From Echinicola marina (GTDB taxonomy: Bacteria > Bacteroidota > Bacteroidia > Cytophagales > Cyclobacteriaceae): a stretch of 64,000 bases of DNA. The stretch covers positions 2,539,501-2,603,500 of the forward strand of contig NZ_CP080025.1 in the NCBI RefSeq assembly GCF_020463795.1, given 5' to 3'. The position numbers were made by a program, and so were the translations under genes. The notes under the pieces are model-generated. The model made no database searches. It saw nothing but the letters and a program-made list of their open reading frames with translations, and was not told the origin of the DNA. Position 1 is the first letter of the stretch, and each line of letters begins with the position of its first letter. Below are positions 18,462 to 27,275 of this stretch, one piece after another.

Positions 18462-19424
18462 ATGAAAAAATATAATTTATTTCATTTGGGAATGGCCGGT
18501 TTGCTTATAATGGCAACTTTGCCGTCCTGCGAAAATGAGGAACTTGAAATCAGCCCCTTTGCGCAGATTTATATGCCTCAAGCCATAAATAAGCCTTCCC
18601 AACATACTTTGGTAATGACAGATAGCGTGCAGCCCCTTGTTTTTGGGGCTGCCTACGGGTCACCGGATATTTTGGGGATGGACATGGAAATTCAGTTTGA
18701 ATTGGCTCCAGAAATGGTGGCGGAGTTTAACCAAGAAAATGGAACAGATTACGAAATGATACCAGAAGGAGCTTACGAACTTTCGGGGGATAGGGCTTCC
18801 ATTACATCGGGAGAAATGCAGTCCCAATCGTTGAAGGTGTGGGTGAATCCTGGCAAGGGCTTCGATTTTGAAACGCAATACCTGCTTCCCGTGACCATCA
18901 AATCAGTACAGAGTAAACTGCCGATCAATGAGTCATTGCGAACCACATATTTTTTGGTGGACGCCAATCCACCCGTTTATGAGGCTTTTGACCGGTCGCA
19001 ATGGAATATCTTTGATGTTTCTTCAGAAGAAGTTTCAGGAGAAGGTGAAAACAATGGACATGCCAAGCATGCTTTGGATGGGGATATCGAAACTTTCTGG
19101 CATACACAATGGCAGGGAGCGTCCCCTGGCTTGCCTCATATTATGACCATTGATATGGGGGAAAGTAAATTGCTGAGCGGACTTTCGTTTATACAAAGGC
19201 AGAATAGGGATCAAGGTAATGTAAATGAAATATTTGTAGAGGTAAGTGTGGACGGTGTGAACTGGCAGGAAGAGGAGATATTTCCTGGAAGACTTATGGA
19301 TAATAACAATATCAATCATGTTTATTTAAAGAATCCTAAAGATGTCAGGTACTTCCGCGTAACCATTACCAGTACCTATGGTAATACCAATTTCACTCAT
19401 CTAGCAGAGATATACGGATTTTAA
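18462..19424 (+). CDS. DUF1735 + F5/8 type C (discoidin) surface lipoprotein
   Basis: A 320-residue lipoprotein with lipobox LPSC followed by acidic residues (ENEE), which suggests export to the cell surface. Residues about 30-165 resemble the DUF1735 beta-sandwich often found in SusE-like position (ITSGEMQSQSLKVWVNPGKG, YLLPVTIKSV). Residues about 180-320 form an F5/8 type C carbohydrate-binding domain (HALDGDIETFWHTQW, DMGESKLLSGLSFIQRQ, FRVTITSTYG). No catalytic domain is present, so it is most likely a surface glycan-binding protein of the SusE/F type. DUF1735 modules are known from host-glycan loci in Bacteroides, which fits the PNGase-like gene nearby. A terminator follows the gene and closes module 1. 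Confidence 0.86.
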   Translation: MKKYNLFHLGMAGLLIMATLPSCENEELEISPFAQIYMPQAINKPSQHTLVMTDSVQPLVFGAAYGSPDILGMDMEIQFELAPEMVAEFNQENGTDYEMIPEGAYELSGDRASITSGEMQSQSLKVWVNPGKGFDFETQYLLPVTIKSVQSKLPINESLRTTYFLVDANPPVYEAFDRSQWNIFDVSSEEVSGEGENNGHAKHALDGDIETFWHTQWQGASPGLPHIMTIDMGESKLLSGLSFIQRQNRDQGNVNEIFVEVSVDGVNWQEEEIFPGRLMDNNNINHVYLKNPKDVRYFRVTITSTYGNTNFTHLAEIYGF

Positions 19425-19445
19425 GCTTGTTGGGTAATTTAAAAT

Positions 19446-19484
19446 AATAGCTATCTCAAATCGTTTTGAGGTAGCTATTTTACA
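19446..19484 (+). terminator. Rho-independent terminator closing module 1
   Basis: AATAGCTATCTCAAA pairs with TTTGAGGTAGCTATT (one G-U pair) around a 4-nt loop, then TTTTA. It begins 22 bp after the lipoprotein stop. Confidence 0.9.
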
Positions 19485-19906
19485 TTTTATAACTTGACGA
19501 AATAGAAAAAAATGTAAATTAATGGTGGTTTCATTGACTGTACTTGCCCTTCGAAGTATTAACTAAAAGAATAAAGTTGATAGCGTTAAGGACCACCTTA
19601 TATATTTTGGAAATGCAATTTGAGTGTTCCATATCAAATGGTTATAAGGAGCATTAAACAATTGATAAATTTCATAAAAACACATGCTCAAGAAACTGTC
19701 GCATTTAATGTAGTAAGGATACCAGCGGAGAGGGAATGTGTTTTTATACGTAAAAATGAAATAAATATCAAAGAAGAAATAAACAGAACTTAAGGGCGAT
19801 TGAAAGCGAAGTTTCGGTTTAAATTAATTATTATTAATTTAAACCTTGTTCTCTTGAAACTTGGCTTGGCTAGGTGAATGAAGATGACGCTGCTTCAAGA
19901 AGATAG
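19485..19906 (+). other. 422-bp intergenic region upstream of the DUF5009 gene
   Basis: No coding frame of note. The only strong structure is the long inverted repeat at 19809-19862, listed separately. The rest is AT-rich and unremarkable. Confidence 0.4.
19809..19862. repeat. Long AT-rich inverted repeat upstream of the DUF5009 gene
   Basis: GGTTTAAATTAAT (19816-19828) and ATTAATTTAAACC (19833-19845) are perfect 13-bp arms around TATT. An outer 7-bp pair, AAGTTTC (19809-19815) and GAAACTT (19856-19862), extends the stem across a 10-nt bulge on the 3' side. It ends 44 bp before the DUF5009 start, an operator or 5'-UTR position. Confidence 0.65.
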
Positions 19907-21037
19907 ATGAAAATAAAACCTGCTAAATTCATCATGCCCGAAATACCTAAAACCTCAAATGATCGACTAAAGTCTCTCGATTTTTATCGAGGACTGACCA
20001 TGTTTCTTTTAATCGCTGAATTTTCTCACTTGTTTTCCTATTTGGTGTCCCCTGACTTGGAAGGGACTTTTATTTACACATTGGGCGAACAGTTTCATCA
20101 TGTCGAATGGGAAGGCTTACATTTTTGGGATTTGATCCAACCCTTTTTTATGTTTATTGTAGGTGTGGCCATGCCCCTATCTTTTACCAAAAGAATGGAG
20201 AAAGGGGATTCATATGCTCAACTTAGCAAGCATGCTTATTTTAGAGCCTTTTGGTTATTGGTTTTAGGATGGGTTTTGTATTGTATCGGCCCTGGAAGGA
20301 TAGTTTTTCGCTTTCAGAATGTATTGGCTCAATTGGGAGTTACTTATATTTTAGCTTTTTGGGTTCTTCGTAAATCTCCTGCGATTCAGATTGGCTTTTC
20401 TGTTTTATTGATATTGATCAGTGAGTTGCTGTATAGGTTTTTTCCTGTGGAGGGCTTTGATCAAGCATTTGTTGCAGGAGAGAACTTTGGCGCTTGGTTT
20501 AATATATTGATCTCAGGTAAAGAAGATGGAGGTCATTGGGCCATGTTCAACGCCATTCCTACCGCGGCTCATACCATTTGGGGTGTTTGCGCCGGACAAT
20601 TGCTACTCGGAAAAAGCTCAGATAAGCAAAAACTCCAAATTTTATTGTTGGTAGGGCTATTGGCTTTGATAATTGGTTATGGAATTAGCCCATTTACTCC
20701 GATTATCAAGCGGATCTCAACGAGTAGCTTTGTGTTTGCTTCTGGAGGTTGGTCGTTGATTGCTTTGGCTATATGTTATTGGTGGATAGATGTTCGTAAA
20801 AATCAGAGAGGCGTGTGGTTCTTTGCCATCGTTGGACTGAATCCATTATTTATCTATCTCTTTGCCCATGTGGGTGGAGCGGACCTGATCCGGGAAATTT
20901 TACTTCCTTTTTCTAACAGCCTATTTGCTTGGATGGGAGAGTTGGGAGCTGCTGTTGTACTCAGTCTTTTGGTGCTTTTTGCGATGTGGTACATCTGCTT
21001 TTGGTTATATAAAAAGAAGATATTCTTCCGAATATAG
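19907..21037 (+). CDS. DUF5009 / NagX-like membrane acyltransferase-family protein
   Basis: A polytopic inner-membrane protein of 376 residues with roughly ten hydrophobic segments. The opening RLKSLDFYRGLTMFLLI, followed by the HFWDLIQPFFMFIVGVAMPLSF region, is typical of the DUF5009 family and of heparan-alpha-glucosaminide N-acetyltransferase (HGSNAT)/NagX-like proteins. Members occur in amino-sugar catabolic loci, where they are proposed to acylate or move glucosamine-type sugars; the exact reaction here is unproven. ATGs at 19907 and 19934 (MPEIPKTS) are both possible starts. It stands alone on the plus strand between module 1 and the convergent PNGase-like gene, with a strong shared terminator 25 bp downstream. 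Confidence 0.82.
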   Translation: MKIKPAKFIMPEIPKTSNDRLKSLDFYRGLTMFLLIAEFSHLFSYLVSPDLEGTFIYTLGEQFHHVEWEGLHFWDLIQPFFMFIVGVAMPLSFTKRMEKGDSYAQLSKHAYFRAFWLLVLGWVLYCIGPGRIVFRFQNVLAQLGVTYILAFWVLRKSPAIQIGFSVLLILISELLYRFFPVEGFDQAFVAGENFGAWFNILISGKEDGGHWAMFNAIPTAAHTIWGVCAGQLLLGKSSDKQKLQILLLVGLLALIIGYGISPFTPIIKRISTSSFVFASGGWSLIALAICYWWIDVRKNQRGVWFFAIVGLNPLFIYLFAHVGGADLIREILLPFSNSLFAWMGELGAAVVLSLLVLFAMWYICFWLYKKKIFFRI

Positions 21038-21061
21038 ACAAGGGAGATTATATGGATAAAA

Positions 21062-21098
21062 CAAAAAACTCCGGGTTGAATTCAACCTGGAGTCTTTA
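21062..21098. terminator. Bidirectional terminator between convergent genes
   Basis: ACTCCGGGTTGAA and TTCAACCTGGAGT form a 13-bp stem with one G-T pair and no loop spacer. It is flanked by A6 on the left and a T-rich tract on the right, serving the DUF5009 gene (+) and the PNGase-like gene (-). Confidence 0.85.
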
Positions 21099-21105
21099 GT
21101 TTTAT

Positions 21106-23025
21106 TTATTCTTTGACGCGTACCCGTTTATTGTACACTACTTTTCCTTTGACATAGACGCGGAAGTAGTACCGGCTTTTGGGATACCTGCTCAGGTCAA
21201 AGGTTAGTTTTCCTTCCTTGAAGTTTAGGTAATGATGTTCTTCGACCACTTCTCCACCAGGATCCTTTATCAATTTGATAAAAATTTCTTCAGGGTTGTT
21301 GGAAAGGTAATCAAAATAGGTGAAGTCATTGGTTCTGGTAGGAAATACTCCTAAGGAGATTTCATCTTCTTTGATTGGGTCAGCGTTTTCTCCGATAGTA
21401 AAATTATAGGAAATGCTACTACCAAAGTCAGAATCGAAACTTTTGAGGATTTTGCCTTCTTGGTTGAGTAAAATGGCCTTCCCTCGTCCAGCCCTTGTTT
21501 TGTACCAAAATTCCAGACCATCACCTCCTTTATCGGTCAGTAGCAATCGATATGCTCCAGATGGTAAGTGAAGTGAATCTTTATAGGTAGTGTCTGCTGT
21601 CAAAGTGCCTAGCGCTCTATCAAAAATGATATTCCCTTTAGCATCAATGATTTTATAGGCATTTTCCTCGGCTGCATGATTGGTTTCCAAATAGAAAATC
21701 ACGTTTGGTTCATGAACGGGAGTAGGGGAATAGCTAGAAGTCATTTGGTTGTCTTGGGTGTATCCATCCCTTTTTCCATTTGGTTTGTTCAGTTCAAAAT
21801 GGTATTGCAATTTTCCCTCTTGTGGGATAAGTCCATCCATTTTGATAGTATCTGTTTCTCCAGGTTTTAGATTACCTTTCCATTGAAATTTGATCGGTTT
21901 TTGGTTTTCACCTCCATGAGCAATCTGTAGGCTATTTAAGGTGTTGGCTCCATTGTTTTTGATGATAATGGTAGGGTCAAAACCTGCTGGATTCAGTCTG
22001 CTGTGGATGGCTTTATTGGAAGGGATAATCACATCTTCAATAGCGACATCATTTTTTTCTTTAGAAGGCTTATATTGGATGACATAGGCTGAAATCAATT
22101 CCTGTGCGCTTGGTTTGGGAGACTGATAATCCTCCATGGCCAACTGAACAGTATGTTCATCATTTTCCAGCTTGAATTCATAAATATCAGGTTGGATCAG
22201 ATCTCCTGGACACCAGTTAGCCCGGTCAAAAATCCAGGTGCCGGCTTGTGGGTATAGTGGGTTGTTGCCACAGGCTTTCCAAATTTGTCTACTTGCGACA
22301 AGTTTTCCGTCCAGAAGAAAATCCCTGAATTTATTACAGAACTCTCCACAGCCATCGGGTCGGGCCATGCCATGGCCTGTTTGGATAATACGCATCCTAG
22401 CCATTTCAGCATCACTGGCTTTTTTTATACTTACAGGTTTCAAAGCTTCTTCAATCGGATTTTCTTTATCACCATATTTATAAGCTCCTTGGTAAACTTT
22501 GGTAATGGAGATAGGTTCTCTTACCGGTTGTCCTTTGATGATGTCAAAGGCAAGGGATACTTTCCAGCCCCTGTCATTATTCGGCTCGTATCCAGTATGC
22601 TTGTATTCAATCTCTACACTGTCTCTGAGCAAAAGACTAAAATCAGTGACATCCACCTGCCAGTCAAATTCCCAATCTTTGCCAAAAGCTCCACCGTATG
22701 GCGTTAACATCCTGCCTATCTCAAAATCCTTCATTTCTCCATTTTTTCCCCCGATTCTTTTGATGGTAATATGGTCCAGATAGTCCCAGTCCGCACAGCG
22801 CATGTTATCAGGACAGGCAAATTTGACCTTCATGATGATTTTTCGAATGGCTTCATCCTTATCAGGGAAAACGGCCCAATGGGTGTAGTTTTTTTCTCCT
22901 TTAGAGGGGTCTGTCACCACAGTGATTTGATCATGGCTGATGATCTCCAAGGTATCTGAATTTGCTCCAAAAGTTCTGAAAGAAGTCATCAGGAGTAAAA
23001 GGAGGAGCAGATTGAAATGTTTCAT
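21106..23025 (-). CDS. PNGase F-like peptide-N-glycosidase with T9SS C-terminal sorting domain
   Basis: Predicted secreted amidase that cleaves N-linked glycans from asparagine. The 639-residue protein has a signal peptide (residues 1-20). Residues about 55-335 align by eye with both lobes of Elizabethkingia PNGase F: CADWDYLDH corresponds to CDEWDRYAN, EIGRMLTPY to EIGRFITPY, GCGEFC to GCAEWC, and FDRANWCPG to PDRAGWCPG. Catalytic D60 and E206 equivalents are D81 and E228; an equivalent of PNGase F E118 is not evident, which may alter specificity. A proprotein/immunoglobulin-like middle part follows. The last 85 or so residues, ending GKVVYNKRVRVKE, look like a type A T9SS sorting domain, implying transport across the outer membrane. 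It lies downstream of the sulfatase gene on the same strand, separated by a terminator. Confidence 0.85.
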   Translation of the reverse strand: MKHFNLLLLLLLMTSFRTFGANSDTLEIISHDQITVVTDPSKGEKNYTHWAVFPDKDEAIRKIIMKVKFACPDNMRCADWDYLDHITIKRIGGKNGEMKDFEIGRMLTPYGGAFGKDWEFDWQVDVTDFSLLLRDSVEIEYKHTGYEPNNDRGWKVSLAFDIIKGQPVREPISITKVYQGAYKYGDKENPIEEALKPVSIKKASDAEMARMRIIQTGHGMARPDGCGEFCNKFRDFLLDGKLVASRQIWKACGNNPLYPQAGTWIFDRANWCPGDLIQPDIYEFKLENDEHTVQLAMEDYQSPKPSAQELISAYVIQYKPSKEKNDVAIEDVIIPSNKAIHSRLNPAGFDPTIIIKNNGANTLNSLQIAHGGENQKPIKFQWKGNLKPGETDTIKMDGLIPQEGKLQYHFELNKPNGKRDGYTQDNQMTSSYSPTPVHEPNVIFYLETNHAAEENAYKIIDAKGNIIFDRALGTLTADTTYKDSLHLPSGAYRLLLTDKGGDGLEFWYKTRAGRGKAILLNQEGKILKSFDSDFGSSISYNFTIGENADPIKEDEISLGVFPTRTNDFTYFDYLSNNPEEIFIKLIKDPGGEVVEEHHYLNFKEGKLTFDLSRYPKSRYYFRVYVKGKVVYNKRVRVKE

Positions 23026-23051
23026 ATTTAAATGAGATTTTCGGTGATTAT

Positions 23052-23086
23052 AAAATTAAAACCCTCTATACCGAGATACAGAGGGT
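23052..23086 (-). terminator. Terminator between sulfatase and PNGase-like genes
   Basis: On the minus strand ACCCTCT pairs with AGAGGGT, plus an inner TA pair after one mismatch, followed by TTTTAATTTT. It lies between the sulfatase stop and the PNGase-like start, so the two genes are probably separately regulated. Confidence 0.7.
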
Positions 23087-23109
23087 CTAAACGCTATGTT
23101 GGGAAAGAT

Positions 23110-24546
23110 TTATTTATTCTTCAATTCAATCATTTCCTGATTCCAGTCATTATGTATTTTCAGTAGCTCTTGCACTATTTCAGGATGCTGCTTGGCTAGA
23201 TTAGTGGATTCAGTGGAATCTGTGGCCATGTCCACCAAGTATAATTTGTCTTCGTCTCCGAAGGTCAGTTCTTTTTCAGGATCCCAAGGATTTCCATGCA
23301 ATTTCCAGTCTCCTTTTCTTACAGCCCAAGAATTGGTTTTGCTCTCAGGATTGCCTGTAGCCCAGTGGAGGACTTCATGTTGGGAAGGAGCATTTTTATC
23401 TTGAATGATCGGCATTAAGCTCTTGCCGTCTATCTCATCCTTATTCGGGATTTCAGTATTGGTCAGTTCAGCCAAGGTAGGCAACCAATCAATGCTGTTG
23501 GCCATTTGGTTTCGGAGTTCGTTGGCAGGGACGGCTTTTGGATAACGGATCATGGCAGGCACCCTGATACCACCCTCTAGCATACAGAATTTAGCGCCAT
23601 GGAAAGGGCCATTATTACCTCCGCCAAAGAAAGCTCTTTCTTCTGTACTGTGACCGTGATCAGATTGGTAAACGATTATGGTATTGTCCAGCTGTCCAGT
23701 AGCTTCCAAATGATCCAAAACTTCACCGATCATTTCATCGAAAGTACTGATGAAAGCGGCATATTCTTTCCTGGGACTTGGCGTGTCTTTATAATGGTCA
23801 AGCCATTTTTTTCTCCCTTGATAAGGGTAATGAGGCATATTGATCGCCCAATAGATAAAAAACGGATCTTCTTTTTCCGGCGCAGTGAATTTTTTTACTT
23901 CATCTACCATCAGATCACCAAAGAAATCACCCTGGTGATAGACTTCTTCATCATTTCTATATAAATCATGCATGTTTGGTCCGTCCCAATAGAAGAAATG
24001 GGAGAAATTATCAATGCAGCCTCTTTGGTGACCAAAGAAATAATCGAAGCCTTGACCGTTTGGAAGTTTTTCTGGGCTGTGCCCCAAATGCCACTTTCCG
24101 ATCAAGGCAGTAGAATAATCATTGGCTTTGAAAACCTCTGCCATGGTGATTTCTTCGGTAGGCAGCCCGGATTTAAATTCCGGATCAGCATGTGGAGGGG
24201 CCACATTGCCAAAAAGCCTAGCGTGGAAGTTGAACTTCCCAGTCAGAAGGCTGGCTCTTGAAGGAGAGCAAACCGGAGCTGCTGCGTAAAACTGGGTAAA
24301 ACGTACACCTTCGTTTGCAATTCTGTCCAAGTTCGGGGTCTCAAGATCCTTTGAACCAAAAGCATTGATGTCAAAGGTCCCTTGATCATCTGCAAAGATG
24401 ACCAAGATGTTTGGTTTGGATTTTTCCGGGGCTACTTTTTTTTCTTCAGTAGTAGTGGGTTGACATGCACCTAGAAGAAGGTTGAATAATCCTCCGCAGA
24501 TGATCAAAAGGCTGTTAAAGAAACTTGATTTTAATATGGATATCAT
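23110..24546 (-). CDS. Sulfatase lipoprotein (type I, formylglycine-dependent)
   Basis: A 478-residue sulfate ester hydrolase. A lipobox at LLGAC (C28) shows it is a lipoprotein; the residues after it are not acidic, so it may stay periplasmic. Metal-binding FADDQG follows at about residue 51, and the formylglycine motif CSPSRASLLTGK places the modified cysteine at C93. Further family blocks are GKWHLGH, PFFIYWAINMPHYPY, IVYQSDHGHS and GGIRVPAMIRYP. The Cys-type motif needs an anaerobic-type or FGE maturase, neither of which is in the window. Position between a PNGase-like gene and SusCD modules points to desulfation of a complex glycan. The substrate cannot be read from sequence by eye. Confidence 0.94.
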   Translation of the reverse strand: MISILKSSFFNSLLIICGGLFNLLLGACQPTTTEEKKVAPEKSKPNILVIFADDQGTFDINAFGSKDLETPNLDRIANEGVRFTQFYAAAPVCSPSRASLLTGKFNFHARLFGNVAPPHADPEFKSGLPTEEITMAEVFKANDYSTALIGKWHLGHSPEKLPNGQGFDYFFGHQRGCIDNFSHFFYWDGPNMHDLYRNDEEVYHQGDFFGDLMVDEVKKFTAPEKEDPFFIYWAINMPHYPYQGRKKWLDHYKDTPSPRKEYAAFISTFDEMIGEVLDHLEATGQLDNTIIVYQSDHGHSTEERAFFGGGNNGPFHGAKFCMLEGGIRVPAMIRYPKAVPANELRNQMANSIDWLPTLAELTNTEIPNKDEIDGKSLMPIIQDKNAPSQHEVLHWATGNPESKTNSWAVRKGDWKLHGNPWDPEKELTFGDEDKLYLVDMATDSTESTNLAKQHPEIVQELLKIHNDWNQEMIELKNK

Positions 24547-24828
24547 AGTCTATAAATATGGGTATTATAGTGAGTTTCTGTTTTATCTAATATTACTTAA
24601 GTTTATTTAGATATTTTTTAAATAGGTTAAGCGATAAATATATTGAAATATCGATCAATAAATCTAGTGATTTTAGCTGAAGGAGATAAGGGCGTGCGGA
24701 CTAATTGATAATTTTTTTGTGTTAAAAGGTAAAATATTGTGTAGGTTTTAGATAGGGGTTTAGTTCTTTTATTGATTGAATTGTTTTGATGAGTTTGAGT
24801 AGAAGAGAGTTTTAAAAATCGATTTGGT
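24547..24828. promoter_or_regulatory. Divergent promoter region, sulfatase / PQQ-propeller gene
   Basis: A 282-bp AT-rich region between divergent genes. It must hold both promoters, but no canonical -33/-7 pair or clear operator was recognised. Confidence 0.4.
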
Positions 24829-26415
24829 ATGAAATGTCTTAGTTTTTTGATCATGGTGTTAGTCTTGGTCAGTGCTTGTAATAGATCTGATAATTTCTCG
24901 CAGAATAACTGGCCACAGCCCGCTGGCCCAAATGGGAATTGGCAATTGATTACTGCTGCACCAGTGCCGACTAGCTTCAGTGTGCGTACAGGTGAAAATA
25001 TCAAATGGACCTCAGTGCTTCCAGAGGGAGGACAAAGTGGGATTACAGTTTGGGAGGATAGGATTTTTTTGACGGTTATGAAGCCAGTAGAAAAAGTGGA
25101 GAACAAACAGGATCTGATGGGAAGTGACGTGTTGGCATTATGTGTAGATGCTGAAAACGGTGAGATACTTTGGAGCAGGGAAATGAAAGGTAGCAGCCTT
25201 TCTGAGTATATGTATGGCTTTAGCGATAGCTCCACGCCAAGCCCAGTGACTGATGGAGAATATGTTTGGTTTTATAATGCGAGTGGTAATCTCTCTTGTT
25301 TTGATTATGATGGCAATCTAGAATGGGAAAGAAGATGGGAACCAGTGGAAGAATTAGACGGGGTGCATTTTCCATTCAATAAGCAATTTGAACCATTTGT
25401 TTATGGAGAGCTCATCTTTAATATGGAGCCTTATTGGGAAAAGGATGGGAAGCGCGAATATGCCTGGAATTATATTCATGGAATCGATAAACTATCTGGG
25501 GAGGTCGTTTGGATTTCTGAAAACGCCTTGACGCATTACAATACACCAATTATGGGCAAGACAAGGCAAGGTGTCCCTGCTTTGATGATTGGGAGAGGAG
25601 GACATCATGGTGTTCCTGAACAACCAATAGGATATTCATTGGTTAATCTTGAAAATGGAAAAAGCATTTGGCAGTATAAGGCAGAAAAGGGAATGGCACT
25701 TTATAATGCTACTTGGAACCAAGATTATGCGCTTTGGTATACAGAGAAAGAAAATGAAGTACATGTGTTGGACGCAGAGACAGGGATATTGAAAAAGAAG
25801 GTGTCCCTGACCAAAAATGCGGATGTAAGAATTTGGGATGAGGATAAGAGTCATTATCAAGTGCTGGAGAATATTGATATAAGTGAGGAACTTAATCCTA
25901 TCGTTTTTCCTGCTTGGTACAGTAATATCTTGGTGGATGATAAGCTGTTTTTCATGTGTTTTAAAAAAGGACCATATAGAAATAATATTGGACCAGAATA
26001 TGCATTGGCCAAAGTAGATCTCAATACAGGAAAAGCGGAGTATCTTCAGGTGCCGGTGCAGGTAAGATACCAGGATGATGTCAAACAATATATCTGGAAT
26101 CAAGAAGTAAAGGCTGCCACATTAAATAATAAAGGGATAGATGTGGCCCATGACAAAAGATCCCAAAGAGATGGATGGCACTGGAATTTTAATGGGAACC
26201 CTATTTGTGTCAATGGCAAGATATTTTTTACTACCATGGCGGGCATATGTTATATTATAGATGCCAAAACCGAGAAATTTGATGAATCTGCCTTGGTTTC
26301 AGTAAATGACCTTGGTCCGGAAGGAGGAACTTGGTCAGTGAATACGCCTTCTTTTGCCGATGGAAGACTTTACCATAGGACATTAAAGGAACTAATATGT
26401 ATAGGGGAGAAGTAA
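24829..26415 (+). CDS. PQQ-like beta-propeller lipoprotein
   Basis: A 528-residue lipoprotein with lipobox VSAC (C17 of MKCLSFLIMVLVLVSAC). The rest is made of repeated propeller blades of the PQQ/BamB type, seen in VLALCVDAENGEILWSREM, YVWFYNASGNLSCFDYDG, IHGIDKLSGEVVWIS and EVHVLDAETGILKKK. Cofactor-binding residues of quinoprotein dehydrogenases were not identified, so a binding or scaffold role is more likely than an enzyme. Such proteins accompany sulfatases in several Bacteroidota/Planctomycetota loci, which agrees with the divergent sulfatase gene here. No terminator was found after it; the second sigma gene starts 171 bp downstream. Confidence 0.83.
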   Translation: MKCLSFLIMVLVLVSACNRSDNFSQNNWPQPAGPNGNWQLITAAPVPTSFSVRTGENIKWTSVLPEGGQSGITVWEDRIFLTVMKPVEKVENKQDLMGSDVLALCVDAENGEILWSREMKGSSLSEYMYGFSDSSTPSPVTDGEYVWFYNASGNLSCFDYDGNLEWERRWEPVEELDGVHFPFNKQFEPFVYGELIFNMEPYWEKDGKREYAWNYIHGIDKLSGEVVWISENALTHYNTPIMGKTRQGVPALMIGRGGHHGVPEQPIGYSLVNLENGKSIWQYKAEKGMALYNATWNQDYALWYTEKENEVHVLDAETGILKKKVSLTKNADVRIWDEDKSHYQVLENIDISEELNPIVFPAWYSNILVDDKLFFMCFKKGPYRNNIGPEYALAKVDLNTGKAEYLQVPVQVRYQDDVKQYIWNQEVKAATLNNKGIDVAHDKRSQRDGWHWNFNGNPICVNGKIFFTTMAGICYIIDAKTEKFDESALVSVNDLGPEGGTWSVNTPSFADGRLYHRTLKELICIGEK

Positions 26416-26586
26416 TGATAGATGGAAGGAAATTGGGAGATATATTGAATGGTGTTGGCTTGTTTTGTTAATGATATATAATGAAATAATAAAATTTTTG
26501 TTTTGTTTCGGTTTTGTTGTTTTTAATATTGTTTTAACTTTAAGGAAATATTAAATTATCAACCACAGATTACGCCACAAGCTTGA

Positions 26587-27183
26587 ATGTTTAAAACTGA
26601 GAGAAATATTGACAAGGAAAAAGTCATTGCACTTATCTCAGGTTCTGAAGAGGCATTTGATCACTTGTTCAGGAAGTATTCAAAAAAAATCTACCATGTC
26701 TCCAGAAAAATGCGTTTAGGGCATGAGGATGCAGAAGGAGTGGTCCAAGAAGTATTTATCAAGGTATGGAATAACCGGGAGCGTCTGGATGCGAAACTTT
26801 CCTTCAATGCCTATTTGATCGCAATTGTGAGGTCTATCGTTATCAGACAGATCCAACGAAAGGCTAAACTGACTTCTTATCAGGCATATCAATTACCTTT
26901 TTTGGATGAAAAGGATACAGCTACGGAAGATTATGTGATTTTTTCAGATATGATGGATATCTCCTCAAAGGCTGTGGAAAGTCTTCCTCCGAGGCAAAAA
27001 CAGGTGTTCATGATGAAGAGTTTTGATCATTTGAGTGTAGATGAAATAGCGGAGAAGCTTCAAGTCTCCAGAAAAACAGTAAAGAACCAAATTTTTAGGG
27101 CAAGCAAATCACTAAAAGAGAAATTAATGGAAAGTGAGATTATTTCTTTGATAGGATTTATGTGCTTGGTTTCCAGTATTTAA
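26587..27183 (+). CDS. ECF RNA polymerase sigma factor, FecI-like (module 2)
   Basis: A 198-residue group IV sigma factor. Region 2 includes HEDAEGVVQEVFIKVWNNRE and region 4 includes ESLPPRQKQVFMMKSFDHLS and the helix-turn-helix KLQVSRKTVKNQIFRASKSL. It ends in a hydrophobic tail (IISLIGFMCLVSS) after region 4, a feature shared with the module 3 sigma and absent from module 1; it may contact the membrane or the anti-sigma. Between it and the FecR gene is a promoter-like element almost identical to that in module 3. The gene is expected to control the following fecR-susC-susD and perhaps the glycosidase genes. Confidence 0.93.
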   Translation: MFKTERNIDKEKVIALISGSEEAFDHLFRKYSKKIYHVSRKMRLGHEDAEGVVQEVFIKVWNNRERLDAKLSFNAYLIAIVRSIVIRQIQRKAKLTSYQAYQLPFLDEKDTATEDYVIFSDMMDISSKAVESLPPRQKQVFMMKSFDHLSVDEIAEKLQVSRKTVKNQIFRASKSLKEKLMESEIISLIGFMCLVSSI

Positions 27184-27226
27184 TAAATATTTCAAAAAAA
27201 ATATTAATATTTTTTTTGTGGTGACT

Positions 27227-27250
27227 GGGTCTTTTCATGTCCTTATGTCT
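27227..27250 (+). promoter_or_regulatory. Predicted ECF-sigma promoter of fecR, module 2
   Basis: GGGTCTTTTCATG (27227-27239) and TGTCT (27246-27250) have the layout of an ECF -35 and -10: 15 bp lie between the end of GGT and TGTCT. The same words, with identical spacing, lie in the same place in module 3. The fecR ATG is 25 bp after the -10, giving a short leader. Confidence 0.65.
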
Positions 27251-27275
27251 ATATAATTATAGTAACACAAGGTAA

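Noticed and set aside
24627-25235. 202-codon minus-strand open frame
   Set aside because: It overlaps the start of the PQQ-propeller gene antisense, has no signal peptide or domain pattern and spans the divergent promoter region.
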